Assembly (NCBI RefSeq): GCF_036373705.1
Contig: NC_089863.1
Location: 22,256,619 to 22,320,618 of the forward strand
Source: Amia ocellicauda
Taxonomy: Eukaryota; Chordata; Actinopteri; Amiiformes; Amiidae
DNA length: 64,000 nucleotides
Direction: 5' to 3'
The notes beneath the pieces were generated by a model. That model saw nothing but the letters and a program-made list of their open reading frames with translations, was not told the DNA's origin and made no database searches. Positions 32,294 to 43,100 of the stretch are shown here, one piece after another. Positions within the stretch are counted from its first letter, which is position 1; every line of letters starts with the position of its first letter. The translations under genes were made by a program, and so were the position numbers.

Positions 32294-33490
32294 TTAGAGA
32301 AAGTCTGCCAACGAGGGTGTTTTAATTGCAGCTGTAACCATAGTAGATACATTATGAGGTTTACAAAGTTGTTGAGATGCTCTTTGAACAGTGTATTTAA
32401 GACATAAAAAAGAAACATACAGACATAGCAGAATAGTAACTACCGATATCAATCCTTTTAATACAATCATACCCAGATTATCAAAGGTATCAGCAAGCCA
32501 TCCCCAGAGGGTTTTTCCTCCGGAGGACTGGTGTATCTTTGTAGTTGCTTTCCTAATGTGCTCTATAAGATTATAAATGTGTTCAGAGTTATCTGGTATG
32601 TAAGTACAGCATTCCTGCCCTATAATGGCACATGTCCCTCCTTGTGCTGCTAGCAAGAAATCTAGAGCTAGCCTGTTCTGGAGGGCAACAGTTCGCATAG
32701 CCACTATTTCAGTTGTTAAATTGCTGAGAACTTCAGTTGTAGAAATACTTAATGTTTCTAATATACCAGCTACTAATCTGATTTCCTTTATTGCTCTTCC
32801 GACTCCATACATAGGAAATAGTATGGAAGCAAACCTGTCTCCTTCCCCTATCTCACCTTTAGGGTGAGTAAATTGTTCTATATCTGGAAGGTATTTATCT
32901 TCAGTGTGGCGCAAAGCTGGCACCACAAATCCTAAATAACAAGAACCTGTGAACTTACAAGGAAGTTCCCAATATGCCCGCATGCCGCATATCCAATAAG
33001 TCCCATTCCATGGAGCGTAAAATCGACAAGTCTGATACCTAAAGTCAAGACCATCGATAGCCACAGTGTGATTACAAGTACTATTACCTATCAATTGGGA
33101 TTGCATGGTTTGGTTATAGTATGAAACACACACAGATCCTTTGTTACTGTGAGCCAAGTCAATATATGGCATTTTAAAATATCTTCTATTCTGATCCATC
33201 TTCGGTCTAAAGTACCATTCTCCTGTGATGCCTAAGGCATAATCATATGCATACCGTACATTAGAGGCAACTCTAAGTTGTGAATAATCAGAAAATACTG
33301 GAATTGGAATGGGGATCATTGGAACCCCTTTCTTAGTGTCGTGTGGAATGTGGGAACAAACCCAACATTTTGTTTTATTAAGGGCATTTGCATAGGTGCG
33401 TGTCATTTGGATAAATTTGTTATCTGTCCATGATTCAACTAAGGACAGGCAGATCAGTCCAAATACTCTAGTGTACACAGTCGTCGTCAT
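32294..33490 (-). CDS. env: Retroviral envelope glycoprotein, open reading frame
   Basis: The 398-codon frame starts at an ATG about 40 bp after the pol stop. A hydrophobic N-terminus (about residues 9-18) fits a signal peptide. CWVC at residues 42-45 and C-X6-CC at 287-295 are the paired motifs of covalently linked gammaretrovirus-type SU-TM. About seven N-glycosylation sites are seen, and a membrane span lies at about 341-364 before a short tail. I see no furin-type R-X-K/R-R site before the TM part. At 398 residues it is short compared with roughly 650 in mammalian gammaretroviruses, mainly in SU. The open frame beside a broken gag-pol could mean host use or simple chance. Confidence 0.88.
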   Translation of the reverse strand: MTTTVYTRVFGLICLSLVESWTDNKFIQMTRTYANALNKTKCWVCSHIPHDTKKGVPMIPIPIPVFSDYSQLRVASNVRYAYDYALGITGEWYFRPKMDQNRRYFKMPYIDLAHSNKGSVCVSYYNQTMQSQLIGNSTCNHTVAIDGLDFRYQTCRFYAPWNGTYWICGMRAYWELPCKFTGSCYLGFVVPALRHTEDKYLPDIEQFTHPKGEIGEGDRFASILFPMYGVGRAIKEIRLVAGILETLSISTTEVLSNLTTEIVAMRTVALQNRLALDFLLAAQGGTCAIIGQECCTYIPDNSEHIYNLIEHIRKATTKIHQSSGGKTLWGWLADTFDNLGMIVLKGLISVVTILLCLYVSFLCLKYTVQRASQQLCKPHNVSTMVTAAIKTPSLADFL

Positions 33491-33529
33491 GCTGGATTAT
33501 CTCTTAGTACCTGTAGGGGGACAAAACCT

Positions 33530-34198
33530 TTACCAGTTAGGGGAATGTCTCTCAAAATTCAGGAAATCTGCAACTGTTGCTTTCCTAGGAATGAGAAAAG
33601 ATAAAGGTTTAGTACACAGTTCTCCTGGATTATAATTTTTAACTTGTGAACAATGTTTCCATCTAGTACCCCCCTCCTGTCCGTCAATACAAACCGAAGT
33701 GTCTGTAGAAAGAAGGACATTATGTGGTCCTGTCCATTTGGGCCTGAGCCCTGGTCTGCTTGGAAATTTTTCACACATTACTTGTGAACCAACCTCAGGA
33801 AGTGTTGTTGGCATTTCCTCTTTGAGTTCCAAGTCTCTGAGGGACTGGAGATCACGTGCTTGTGATCTAAGTTTTTTTAAGTGTGTACATAGCTGTGCCA
33901 CATACTGTTTAAGATGGTCTTTGAATGGAGCACTGGGATCAATGGGACCCCAGATGCCAGCAGGGAGTTGCATAGCTCTCCCTGTCATTAACTCATATGG
34001 AGAAAGCTGAGTACTCCGATTAGGTGATGCTCTAAGTTTATACAGCACAGCGGGGAGTGCTACTCTCCATCCCTTGCCTGTAGTTAACAGGGCTTTTGCC
34101 AAACTTTTCTTCAGTGTCCGGTTAGTGCTCTCCACTAAGCCTGAACTCTGAGGGTGATAAGGTATATGAAATCGTTGTTTTACCCCAGCAGTAAACAT
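33530..34198 (-). pseudogene. pol: Integrase, C-terminal part (frameshifted)
   Basis: The frame begins just before HIPYHPQSSGLVE, which carries the catalytic Glu (residue 23), and continues through a KWTGPHNVLL segment (154-163) typical of the GPY/F region in gammaretrovirus-like integrases. It overlaps the upstream integrase frame by about 19 bp in a different register, so one frameshift separates them. Confidence 0.85.
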
Positions 34199-34686
34199 GC
34201 TTCCTTCATCACCTTACCGGTGAAATGAGTCCCTTGATCTGAGTCCATTTGACGGGGCACACCCCATCGAGGAATAACCTCAGTTGCTAGGACTCGTGCT
34301 GCAGTGGTGGCAGAGCAGTCCCTGCAGGGGAAAGCCTCAACCCATTTTGTGAAATGGTCAATTATTACCAAGCAATAGGATGTCCCATGACATTTTGTCA
34401 GGGGTCCTGTAAAGTCAATTTGAATATTTTCCCACGGACCTCGAGGCCGGGGCTGGTGTGATTTAGTGACTTTGATCGGTTTACCTGGGTTTACTTGTGC
34501 GCAAGGAATACACTGTTGACACCACTTCGCAGTGTCCCTGCCTATGCCAGGCCACCACCAGTGTTCACGCAATTGAGTTAACATGGCCTTGCGACCCGTG
34601 TGAGCTGGGCCATGGTACTGGTCCAGAAGCATTGACCTAATACACTGGGGTGCTAATACACATTGTAAGTTAGGACTTCGCCACAA
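34180..34686 (-). pseudogene. pol: Integrase, zinc-binding and catalytic part
   Basis: The H-x3-H (residues 25 and 29) and C-x2-C (56 and 59) zinc-binding motif is followed by catalytic Asp 91 in QIDFTG and Asp 150 in SDQGTHF. The frame is lost just before the catalytic Glu. Between this and the RNase H frame, a run of eight A (about 34778-34785) coincides with a frameshift and a stop follows. Confidence 0.85.
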
Positions 34687-34765
34687 ACCGTCTGAGTGTA
34701 CTGCACCTCCCTTAACCCACTCTTGTACTTCATTCTTCTCACAGTCTTTCTGTAGCTATGCGAGG

Positions 34766-36577
34766 TCAGAATTTTTTTTCTAGGATACTCGCAAGTTTAC
34801 TAGAGCAGGGGAATCCTGATAACGTCACATGACTGCCTGTCTCTGCTGCCTTTCTCGCAGCTAGGTCTGCAAAGTGATTCCCACGGGTGCGCGGGCATCC
34901 ATCATCAGAAAGACTCTGATGAGCTTTCACTTTAACTACTGCTACCTTTTCTGGAAGGTGTGCTGCCTCAGCTAGGGCTATAACATACTCATAATGTTTG
35001 ATTACTTCTCCTGCTGTTGTTATAAACCCTCTACATTCCCAGGTTGCCATATAGTCGTGTACTACTCCAAATGCATAGCGACTGTCAGTGAAAATATTAA
35101 CTTTAATGTCTTTCGCTATTTTTAATGACTCAGTCAACGCCACGAGTTCTGCCACTTGGGCTGAACAGTGTCCTGGCAGGGATCCAGATTTTACAACGGT
35201 GCTGTCATCCAATACCACCGCCCACCCAGTGTGGGGGATTCCATCTATTATTTTCCTGGATCCATCAACATATAGTTCCAAGTCAGGGTCTGTGAGGGGG
35301 TTTTCTAGGAAGCGACTGTGGTCCTCCTGGAGCACCAGCTCAGAGCATGTATGCTCTTCTCCCTCCCCTAACATCCCATCTGCTGGGTTTACTCGTGTGT
35401 CTTTTATTATTTGTATGGATTTATCTCTGGGGAGCAAAACGGCTTCCCATCCAGCTCGTCTACTATCGGAGACTGAACGCAATTTGCCGGTGTGTAATAA
35501 TTCAACTAACGTGTGTCCTGTATGCAGAATCAACTGTGTGTTCATTACAATCGGCTCGCATGCCTGCACTGCCCAAGAGGCACAGTCTACTGCTGCCATA
35601 AAGCGATGCATGCCTGCTGCTACCGTAGGTTGCTTTGTGGAGTAATAGGCGACGGGACGTTGCCTATCCCCATGTTCCTGTGTCAGAACTGCTGTATAAT
35701 AGATCCCATCTTGGGAATAGTAGAGGTGAAATGGTTTAGTATGATCTGGTAACCCGAGGGCGGGGGCATTGCTGAGAGCCTGTTTTATTACACGATAGGC
35801 TATTTCCTGTTCATGTCCCCAGTCTATGGGGTCCAAGGGAGCCGGGCTTCCTTTGATTAACGCCTGTATCGGACCTGTGGCTTGTGTGAAATTAGGGATG
35901 AAAGTGCGGCAATAATTAAGGAGCCCCATAACTTTACACACAGCCCTAACATTATGTGGTTTTGGCATATTTTGAATGGCTTCTTGCCTATTATGCGTTA
36001 TAGATTTTTGTCCTTGTGAAATGTTGTGTCCGAGATATTGAACCTTAGTTAGGCCTATTTGTGCTTTCTTAGGGCTTGCTTTAAATCCTGCCTTTTGTAA
36101 GACACCGAGGACTGTAATTAATGCGCCTAAGTGTGCGGTCTCATCAGGAGACGCAATCAAAAGATCATCCACGTACTGGATGATTAAACTATCCCAGGGT
36201 GTCAGACCCATTGCTTCTAAAGTCTTGGCCATTGCCTGGTGAAAGAGTGTTGGGCTGTTGTGAAATCCCTGTGGCACTCTAGTCCATGTGTACTGTTTGT
36301 CGAATACAGTAAACGCACATTTATTTTGGGAATCAGAGTGGAGTGGCAGGCTCCAAAATCCATTGCTAATATCCAGGACCGTAAAAATAGAGTGTTCGGG
36401 TTTCAAATCGTTTAATATAGTGTTGGGATTGGCTACAATCGGGTGTAATCGGGGTGTAACTTTATTCAATTGTGTGTAATCAATTGTAAGTCGCCATGAG
36501 CCGTCTGGTTTTGCCACTGACCAGATTGGAGAATTAGTGGTTGAATGCGTTTCGCGTATTATTCCTTCATTTTGCAA
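34766..36577 (-). pseudogene. pol: Reverse transcriptase and RNase H
   Basis: A 603-codon open stretch, extending upstream in frame to a stop near 36697. RT motifs are LDIS (Asp 69), VPQGFHNSP and YVDD (135-138). The RNase H acidic residues are visible as YVDGS (Asp 438), AELVALTE (Glu 477), FTDSR (Asp 498) and FADLA (Asp 571). All catalytic residues are kept, but the frame is separated from protease by a stop and from integrase by a frameshift. Confidence 0.92.
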
Positions 36578-36663
36578 TGTTTGAATAATTGTCTGAACTG
36601 CCGTAAAAGCTTCTGGTTTAATAGGATACTGTTTATGTGCTTTGTGTACTGGACCTGGGATAA

Positions 36664-37104
36664 CTATAGGTTCAATTTGTGCCAGACCACAATCTTGTTA
36701 ATGTGTTGCCCAAACATCAGGAAATGCCTGACACACGTGTCCAAGTGGTGTGTCTGGCCATATATGAGATGTTGACGGTGTGAGTGAGATACTAGCGCAA
36801 TTTGTTGCGTATCTTTGTGTATCCTTTTTTTCCCGTGTATATTGGTCCATATTATGCGATTATTATTAGCATCCATTAGTGCGCCGGCTTCTCTAAGGAT
36901 ATCTATGCCAAATATTGTCCCCTCTGGGTTTTTACAAACCCAAAAAGACACTGGAATTAGGAGATCGCCTATTTCTAGAAGATGAGGTATGCTGAGTGTG
37001 GCTGTGATACATGCGCCGCCTACACCTGAGATCTGTAGTCTGCGTTTAGTCAGTGGGAGGGGGAGATCGGTTATCGAGACAGAGGCACCTGTATCCACCA
37101 ACAT
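36664..37104 (-). pseudogene. pro: Retroviral aspartic protease
   Basis: VDTGAS near the start is the catalytic motif of retropepsins, followed by flap-like glycines and a GIDILREA segment. The frame runs past the protease domain and is out of register with RT. Confidence 0.85.
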
Positions 37105-37186
37105 TGAACACTGCCGACCCCCTAACAGTGCGGTTATGTGCCGACCTCGGGTGCCGAGGCGACCTATTTCCTATTTAGTTTCTCTG

Positions 37187-38680
37187 TCAGATCTCAGATG
37201 ATCTGCAGAAGCTCCGCGTTTCCTCTGGGCTGCCTGGGTTTGTCTTGGTCTGATTCCAGGGCGCTTCGTGTTCGCCTGGAGCGCCTGCTTTCCAGCACTT
37301 GTCTCCCGTGTGCCCTGTCCTCCCACAGAAAGTGCACTTAGGGCGGGTTGATTTAGACCGACAGTCTTTAGCGACATGTCCTATTTTTCCGCAATTGTAA
37401 CATTTACCTCCGTTTTGAGTAATGGCAGATATAGCTGCCACAGCATTTATTTTAGCTTTTGACTGCTTGTTTTCTACCTCTGAAGCCCATTGTACAATTG
37501 TACAGTCACACCCATATTGAGGATGTCTTGGTGTGCTTTACAAAACCCTTCTTTTAGTAATTTTAAAAAGATCGCATTATCACGTTCGGTGTCTGGCATT
37601 CCGGAGTGTTCTCTAAAAGTAGTGTACTTTCGTTCCGCATAATCGTAGCAAGTCTCTCCTGGCTTCTGTACGACGCCACAGACTATACCCCAATTTCCCT
37701 GTCCTGCTCCGAGAACTGTCTTTACAGCCGTGATGAAGTTAGTGATCCTTAGATTATTATTATCATTTCCAGCTGTTATCCAGGTACCATCCTGCTGGGC
37801 GGCTTTTAACCCGTCCCAGATTGGCCTTGGACATTTAGTTTTAATTATTATATGTACGTCTCTAGCGTGCATTTGGTGTACATCTAACATCTCATAAAAA
37901 TTTTCCCAGAAATCCAGATTCCCATGATTGGGTTTAAGTTTTGGAAGGTCGCTTAAAATTGTGTGTTTCTCTCCGGGTGTGAAGGGGCGATGCACCGACG
38001 TTGTTAATGCATAAAATTGTCCGTCTACATCGCGGTGTTTCCTTAGTGCGCGTCTCTATAGGTGCTAATTTTACTTTCTCTGACTTGAATGAACTCAAAT
38101 CTGGGTAAAGTTTAGACTCTGTTCTATTATCAGTGGGGTTGTCTGAATGTTTATATGGTGGAGGGGCAGAAGTTTTTCTCTCTCTTTTCCTTATTCCACC
38201 ATTCTCTATGCTGTTTGGGAACCCAGTTAGGATCCCATCCTGCCTTTTCCATCTTAAGTTGAAGTTTCTTAAACTTCTCTTGTAGGTATTCACATATAGA
38301 CACATCTTGTAATGCCATAATGCCAACCCTATCTTTGCCAATGATGGGGCTATATCGTTGGACTTTACAGTACCTCCAGTTCCGTCTGGTTATTGACTGC
38401 CACTAACTCTGGCCCTGGCGTACAATGATTTCCTTGCTTAACTTGGGGCTCAGCAGGCCTCGTAATCGTACCTTTCGGTTCCTTTGGTATCTCTCCCTGC
38501 AGATCTGTCTTACCTGGAGTTCACCCTACTGTGAACCTCCGCTGTACAGTCAACCTTTCTATTTGTTTTACCTCTACCTCTCCACAGGTTCTCTATAAAT
38601 TACAATCTGATAGCCAAACACAATCCCGAGATCAAATCTAAATATACAGGGTGGTAATTTTTAAAGGTACTCACCCTTGC
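37187..38680 (-). pseudogene. gag: gag region, broken into several frames
   Basis: Three frames cover it. The frame 37934-38341 has a PPPY late-domain motif (residues 60-63). The frame 37474-37995 is capsid-like, with a major-homology-region-like stretch around QKPGETCYDYAERKYTTFRE. The frame 37187-37441 is nucleocapsid with two CCHC knuckles (residues 14-27 and 36-49). Stops and frame changes upstream of 38341 hide the N-terminus. Two knuckles are unusual for a gammaretrovirus. Confidence 0.85.
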
Positions 38681-38710
38681 TTTGGTCCCGGGAGTGGAGG
38701 CAAGTTCAGA

Positions 38711-38728
38711 TCCTCATTCGTGACGCCA
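38711..38728 (-). other. Candidate primer-binding site
   Basis: On the minus strand TGGCGTCACGAATGAGGA begins 3 bp after the 5' LTR with the expected TGG (complement of CCA). I could not match it with confidence to a common primer tRNA. Confidence 0.55.
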
Positions 38729-38786
38729 AGTTGTAGAACCGTGTGGGAAATAAGAGGAGAAGTCGCAGAGATAAAGCAAATAGAAC

Positions 38787-38792
38787 TTTAAT
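38787..38792 (-). promoter_or_regulatory. LTR polyadenylation signal candidate
   Basis: ATTAAA on the minus strand, about 75 nt downstream of the TATA-like box, fits a retroviral poly(A) signal. Confidence 0.5.
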
Positions 38793-38865
38793 GGAGCCGA
38801 CTCGGAAGCTCCACGTCAGAAATAATTCCTTCAGTGAGACTTAATGTTTACAAACATGAGTACAA

Positions 38866-38910
38866 CTTTATAGGAAAAATGACGTAACATCTTATGGCCG
38901 TTCATCCAAT
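38866..38910 (-). promoter_or_regulatory. LTR promoter elements (inverted CCAAT, CRE-like, TATA-like)
   Basis: Reading the minus strand: ATTGG (38906-38910), TTACGTCA (38880-38887) and CTATAAAG (38866-38873), in the order of a typical U3 promoter. The solo LTRs keep all three. Confidence 0.65.
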
Positions 38911-39314
38911 CAGAAGAAACAGGTCCGGGTCCGTTTTACGATCTGTCCTCCCATGAAGAGGTGATGGATCCAAAGCAGATGTCCGTCTTTGATGTGCACT
39001 AGGAAGATGCGATCCCACGGTCATCATTTACCTAGTGTCAATCGTTCTTTAACAGAAACAATTCCTGCCTATCTGGAGAAACGATTAAGTCATAAACAAA
39101 TTCTCAGCAGACAGCTGTAGGCTATTTCGGCACTGTGTAATCTTTCATTACTGACAGGAGTTTCTAACAAATCGACCTTGTTGACCCTTTACTTGTCCTG
39201 CTAAATCGAATGTGCTCAGTCTGTATACAAAACTACTTCTAATGCTAGTATTAATATAAAACATTATATAATAATCACAAAACACTTTCTTCAACTTCCT
39301 ATACAGAGTCTTCA

Positions 39315-40655
39315 GAGAGTTAGTTGAAAATGCATGGGTATATTTTAAGAATATACTACTCAAGGCTCAGGAGCAATTTGTACCAAAACTTAGCAAATTG
39401 AGGAACAAAAAACACTGGCCAAAATGGTTTAATAGAGGTATGCAAACAAAAATAAAGAGGAAGAAAATGTTGTATAGCGCATATAAAAGGGATGGTGATG
39501 AAACAAAATACATAGAATATGTTGAGCTGCAAAGAGATCTTAAGAAAGGGATCAGGAAAGCAAAGATGGAATTAGAAAGAAACATAGTTCTTGGAGCTCT
39601 AACCAATGCAAAGAGCTTTTTTCAATATCACAACAGCAAGCGGTTAATAAAAGAGGAGGTGAAACAGATAAAGCGCAAAAACGGAGGTATCTTGGAAATT
39701 GAACAAGATGAGCAAATATTCTAAATGAGTATTTCACAGAGGTTTTTACAAAAGAAAAAACAGATGACATGCCACAGGTTGACAATCAGTCCAGTCAAAC
39801 CCTAAGAGAGATCAGGATAAATGAGGAGGAGGTACTAAAGGGACTAGCAGAATTAAAAACAAACAAATCACCTGGGCCAGATGGGATATTTCCAACAGTA
39901 CTTCAAGAAAATAGGTGGCTCAGCAGATACAATCTTGGCAGCACAGGCTATTCAGAGGAACTTAGATAATATTTAGTTGTGGGCTGACACCTGGCAAATG
40001 AAATTCAATGTGGACAAGTGCAAGGTAATACATGCAGGTAACAAAAATGTCCACTATAATTACACTATGGGAGGTACAGATCTACATGAAGTAACGCATG
40101 AGAAAGACCTAGGAGTCTATGTGGACTCCTCACTTTCTCCATCCAAGCAATGTGGGGAAGCAATAAAGAAGGCAAACAGAATGCTAGGGTATATTGTCAA
40201 AAGTGTAGAATTTAAAACAAGGGCAGTAATGTTAAGACTGTACAATGCGCTAGTTAGACCTCATCTGGAATACTGTGTACAGTTCTGGGCACCACACTTC
40301 AAAAAGGATATTGCTGCCTTAGAGGCAGTTCAGAGGAGAGCAAGGGAAAGTCCTACTCGGAGAGACTGAGGGAACTGAACCTTTTCACCCTGGAACAGAG
40401 GAGACTACCCGGGGACACAAATGGAAATTGGGCTTCAAGGCATTCAAAACGGAAAACAGGAGACACTTCTTTACACAGAGAGTAGTCACAATCTGGAATA
40501 AACTACCCAGCGATGTGGTTGAAGCTGAAAGTTTGGGAACATTTAAAAATGGTCTGGAATGGATCCTTGGATCACTTCGATATTAATGAACACCAAACGA
40601 GCACGATGGGTCGAATGGTCCCCTCTCATTTGTAAACTCTCTTATGTTCTTAAAA
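39315..40655 (+). mobile_element. CR1-group LINE, copy 4 (5'-truncated)
   Basis: It starts at the provirus right edge at the same base as copies 2 and 6, with the shared RT-core and 90-bp deletions. A further loss near 40343 (AGAGCAAGGGAAAG) and a change near 39712 break the frame. Confidence 0.88.
39398..40369 (+). pseudogene. LINE copy 4 ORF2 fragments
   Basis: Three frames (39398-39724, 39769-39969, 39977-40369) cover linker, RT start and part of the C-terminus. It is the most broken of the RT-less copies. Confidence 0.7.
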
Positions 40656-40720
40656 GGGTCTGAAGCAGCATGAAAGAGCACACTAGGCAGCTGTGAGCAG
40701 ACAGAGAGGGGAGTGTATTT

Positions 40721-40792
40721 TGTGTTGGCCGAGAATCGAACCCGGGTCAACTGCTTGGAAGGCAGCTATGCTAACCACTATACCACCAACAC
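40721..40792 (-). tRNA. tRNA-Gly(TCC) with compensated acceptor (B4)
   Basis: The acceptor is GTGTTGG paired with CCAACAC: the usual second pair C-G is replaced by T-A on both strands of the stem. The anticodon arm is intact and the T stem pairs with one G-T. Confidence 0.9.
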
Positions 40793-41018
40793 CTAGAAAC
40801 TAGTTCATCACCATATCTCACTGTGGTTGAACATGATTCCAGGATTGCAAAGTGGCAGGCAATTCGTTTTCCAAATTGCAATCGGTGAACATTTGGGAAG
40901 CCCTGCGTTATCTGCAGTTTCCTGTTCCTGAGTGCGGAAGGAAAATGTCCATTAGCATCTTTCCAGATTGCACTTTATTCAGACCTTTCCGAAATGAAAC
41001 AAAACCAAAGTTGAAACA

Positions 41019-41090
41019 CACCAGAGGATGGTTTCAATCCATCGACCTCTGGGTTATGGGCCCAGCACGCTTCCGCTGTGCCACTCTGCT
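41019..41090 (-). pseudogene. Initiator tRNA-Met(CAT) with T-loop change (B4)
   Basis: Anticodon CAT is kept. The T loop is ATTGAAA, the discriminator is G, one acceptor pair is G-G and the D stem has a change. Confidence 0.75.
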
Positions 41091-41359
41091 CCTTGGCCAC
41101 TCAGCCACCTGTTAACGTCACAGCCACTCCTATATTGCATATTGCAAGCAATACAAGTTTGCAAAGCCCTGCGTTATTTCCACTTTCCTGTTCAAGACTG
41201 CACACCGAGCTTCTCCATGCGCTGGGGCAGCTTTCCAGGTTTCAGTGCCTTCACATTTCACCCTGTATGTGCTGTGGGAAGCATCATGTCAATTGTTTTG
41301 TACTAAGCGGATCGGGGCTCAGTCTGAGCTCAGATCCGAGCTTAAAAATGACCGTGCTT

Positions 41360-41432
41360 CTGAGCAGCTGGGACTCAAAGCCACACTCCCTGGCTTAGGA
41401 ACCCAGTGTCTGATCCACTAGGACACGGGGGC
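41360..41432 (-). pseudogene. tRNA-Arg(CCT)-like pseudogene (B4)
   Basis: Same form as at 20546. Confidence 0.62.
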
Positions 41433-41892
41433 TCAGCCAGACAGTATCGGAAAATGGAAATAAATAAATTAATTAATAAATAAAAAGATGCTGCGCGTTA
41501 CACAATAGACACCAGGTAAAGAAGTGAATAGTTACAGGATCTGTCACGTAAGCTCCTCAACTTGAAACGGGCATGTACGAACTCCTGTGAAATAACACGA
41601 GATGGATAACTCCCCCTTCTCTGCTGCAGCAGAATGTGACTACCTATTGCGCAGATTATTGCGTCAATTGATTCGAAAAGAGGGCTGGCATTTGTCACCA
41701 ATGTGTCTCGTTTTATTTCTGAAATATAACTCCCAGAAAATATTGTCTGTGTTTTTGAAATTGAATAACCTCAAAAGAAAGAAATGATCCAGTCAATTGC
41801 TAAAGAAGAGTCTTGCCGCTGCATTCTGGAATGAAGAAAAGAATGAAATGACAAGTACAATCAAATCAAGAAAGAGAGCGGGCTTTGTCGGA

Positions 41893-41963
41893 TGTGCCAG
41901 CCGGGAATCGAACCCGAGTCACAAGAATGGGAATCTTGTATGATACCACTACACCACTGGCGC
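41893..41963 (-). tRNA. tRNA-Gly(CCC) (B4)
   Basis: Like the intact copy at 53550 except for one acceptor mismatch (C2-A71). Confidence 0.85.
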
Positions 41964-42354
41964 TGCTGGGGAAGCTCTGGCTTGCGTCCTTGAAGCAAAT
42001 TCATAGAAAGCGTCCCATGGGGCAAGATGATGTCTTAATGATTATCCTTATTAGTCTGTTGTCGATCTGCTTAATACGTACCTAGCCAATCACTACATCA
42101 CAGGTGCAGAGACAATCAGTATGAAGGCGAACACGATTTCGTTAACGTGTGCCCATTTACAAGTTCAATGAATGTATACATAAATAAAGCAGATCTGGGT
42201 TTTCCTCTGAAACATTAAGGACTGGTTTCATAAATGCGTCCATAAGTCCATAAACGCCACGAGTGCAACGTGCAACTCTATTGTAGCTGCTGTTACTGTA
42301 CGATTCATCGTGATACGTGTGTGTTTTATTTCAGCTGTAACTCGCCCTGGTTAA

Positions 42355-42664
42355 GCACGTCTACGGTGTAATTTAAAAATATTACAGAAATTGTCGTTTG
42401 CAGTTACAAATCTGTAGTAAGAGTAATACGTTAAGGGAGTCAAGTTCAGCAATTTAAAATACAAATCTACTAGCACATATCTTGATAAAGATTACAATAA
42501 TAACAATAATAATAATACATAGCAAATATTTATTTTAGTGTTGCACATGGAAAGTTTTCTTACAGTAACTTCTGAATATAATGTTGTCTATACCCTTTTA
42601 GCTATTCGTAATATCTCTTAACAGAAACTTGTATATTTTTAGCTGTCTCCAATCATCTAAAGCA
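42355..42664. mobile_element. hAT-like element, internal part (B4)
   Basis: Cut at AATCATCTAAAGCA by the start of LINE copy 5. Confidence 0.65.
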
Positions 42665-43049
42665 GAAGTATTTACAAGTTGCCACAGAGAGAGACCGGAG
42701 AGTACAGGTGAGAGGTAGCCATCTTGTTGTTTGACTAGTTTCAGAATAGTCTTAGCATTGCTCATTTTGTTTTAAGTTTGCCTTAAATTGACATTAGCAT
42801 TGTCTGTAGTTTGCCTAAATTGAAGCCAATTCAGTTCAGCTGCTGAGTTGGTGAAAGTAAACAGGTTGTAGAAGGGAGTTTCTGTCTAGGACTAGCAGGA
42901 ATTATGTTGTAGGAGGAGCCAGGTGGGGCCAATTAGGTGTGAATTGGGGGTAGGTAGACAAAAGCTACTTAAAGCAGCTGTTGAGAAAGAGCTGTGCTGT
43001 TTTTCGCTGACAAAAGTTAGGCAGTTGACTAGCAGCAGGAACCAAGAGA

Positions 43050-43083
43050 AGTACAAACAAACAAACAAACAAACAAACAAAAA
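43050..43083. repeat. (CAAA)n microsatellite in LINE 5' region
   Basis: About seven copies of ACAA/CAAA, repeated exactly at 54700-54733. Confidence 0.85.
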
Positions 43084-43100
43084 GTAACATTTAGAAGCAT

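Larger units (their letters stand above)
31299..39314 (-). mobile_element. Endogenous retrovirus, full-length provirus
   Basis: An 8.0-kb provirus in reverse orientation: 5' LTR (38732-39314), primer-binding region, gag, protease, RT/RNase H, integrase, env, purine tract and 3' LTR (31299-31857). The envelope has CWVC in SU and a C-X6-CC motif in TM, a gammaretrovirus-type pattern; nucleocapsid has two zinc knuckles. gag and pol are broken by frameshifts and stops while env is open. The LTRs differ by 24 bp in length and scattered substitutions, so it is not a fresh insertion. Its flanks are the same as those of the solo LTRs. Confidence 0.95.
38732..39314 (-). mobile_element. 5' LTR of provirus
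   Basis: 583 bp with TG...CA ends. It is closer to the solo LTRs than to its own 3' LTR in the region that the 3' LTR has lost. Confidence 0.9.
40656..42665. repeat. Module B, copy 4 (cut by LINE copy 5)
   Basis: It holds all four tRNA-type genes and the fullest sequence before tRNA-Gly(CCC) (41705-41890), which is clearly related to the start of module A. It stops inside the hAT-like part where LINE copy 5 begins. Confidence 0.85.

Noticed and set aside
35088-35645. 185-residue plus frame opposite the retroviral pol
   Set aside because: It is antisense to RNase H coding sequence and shows no features of its own.
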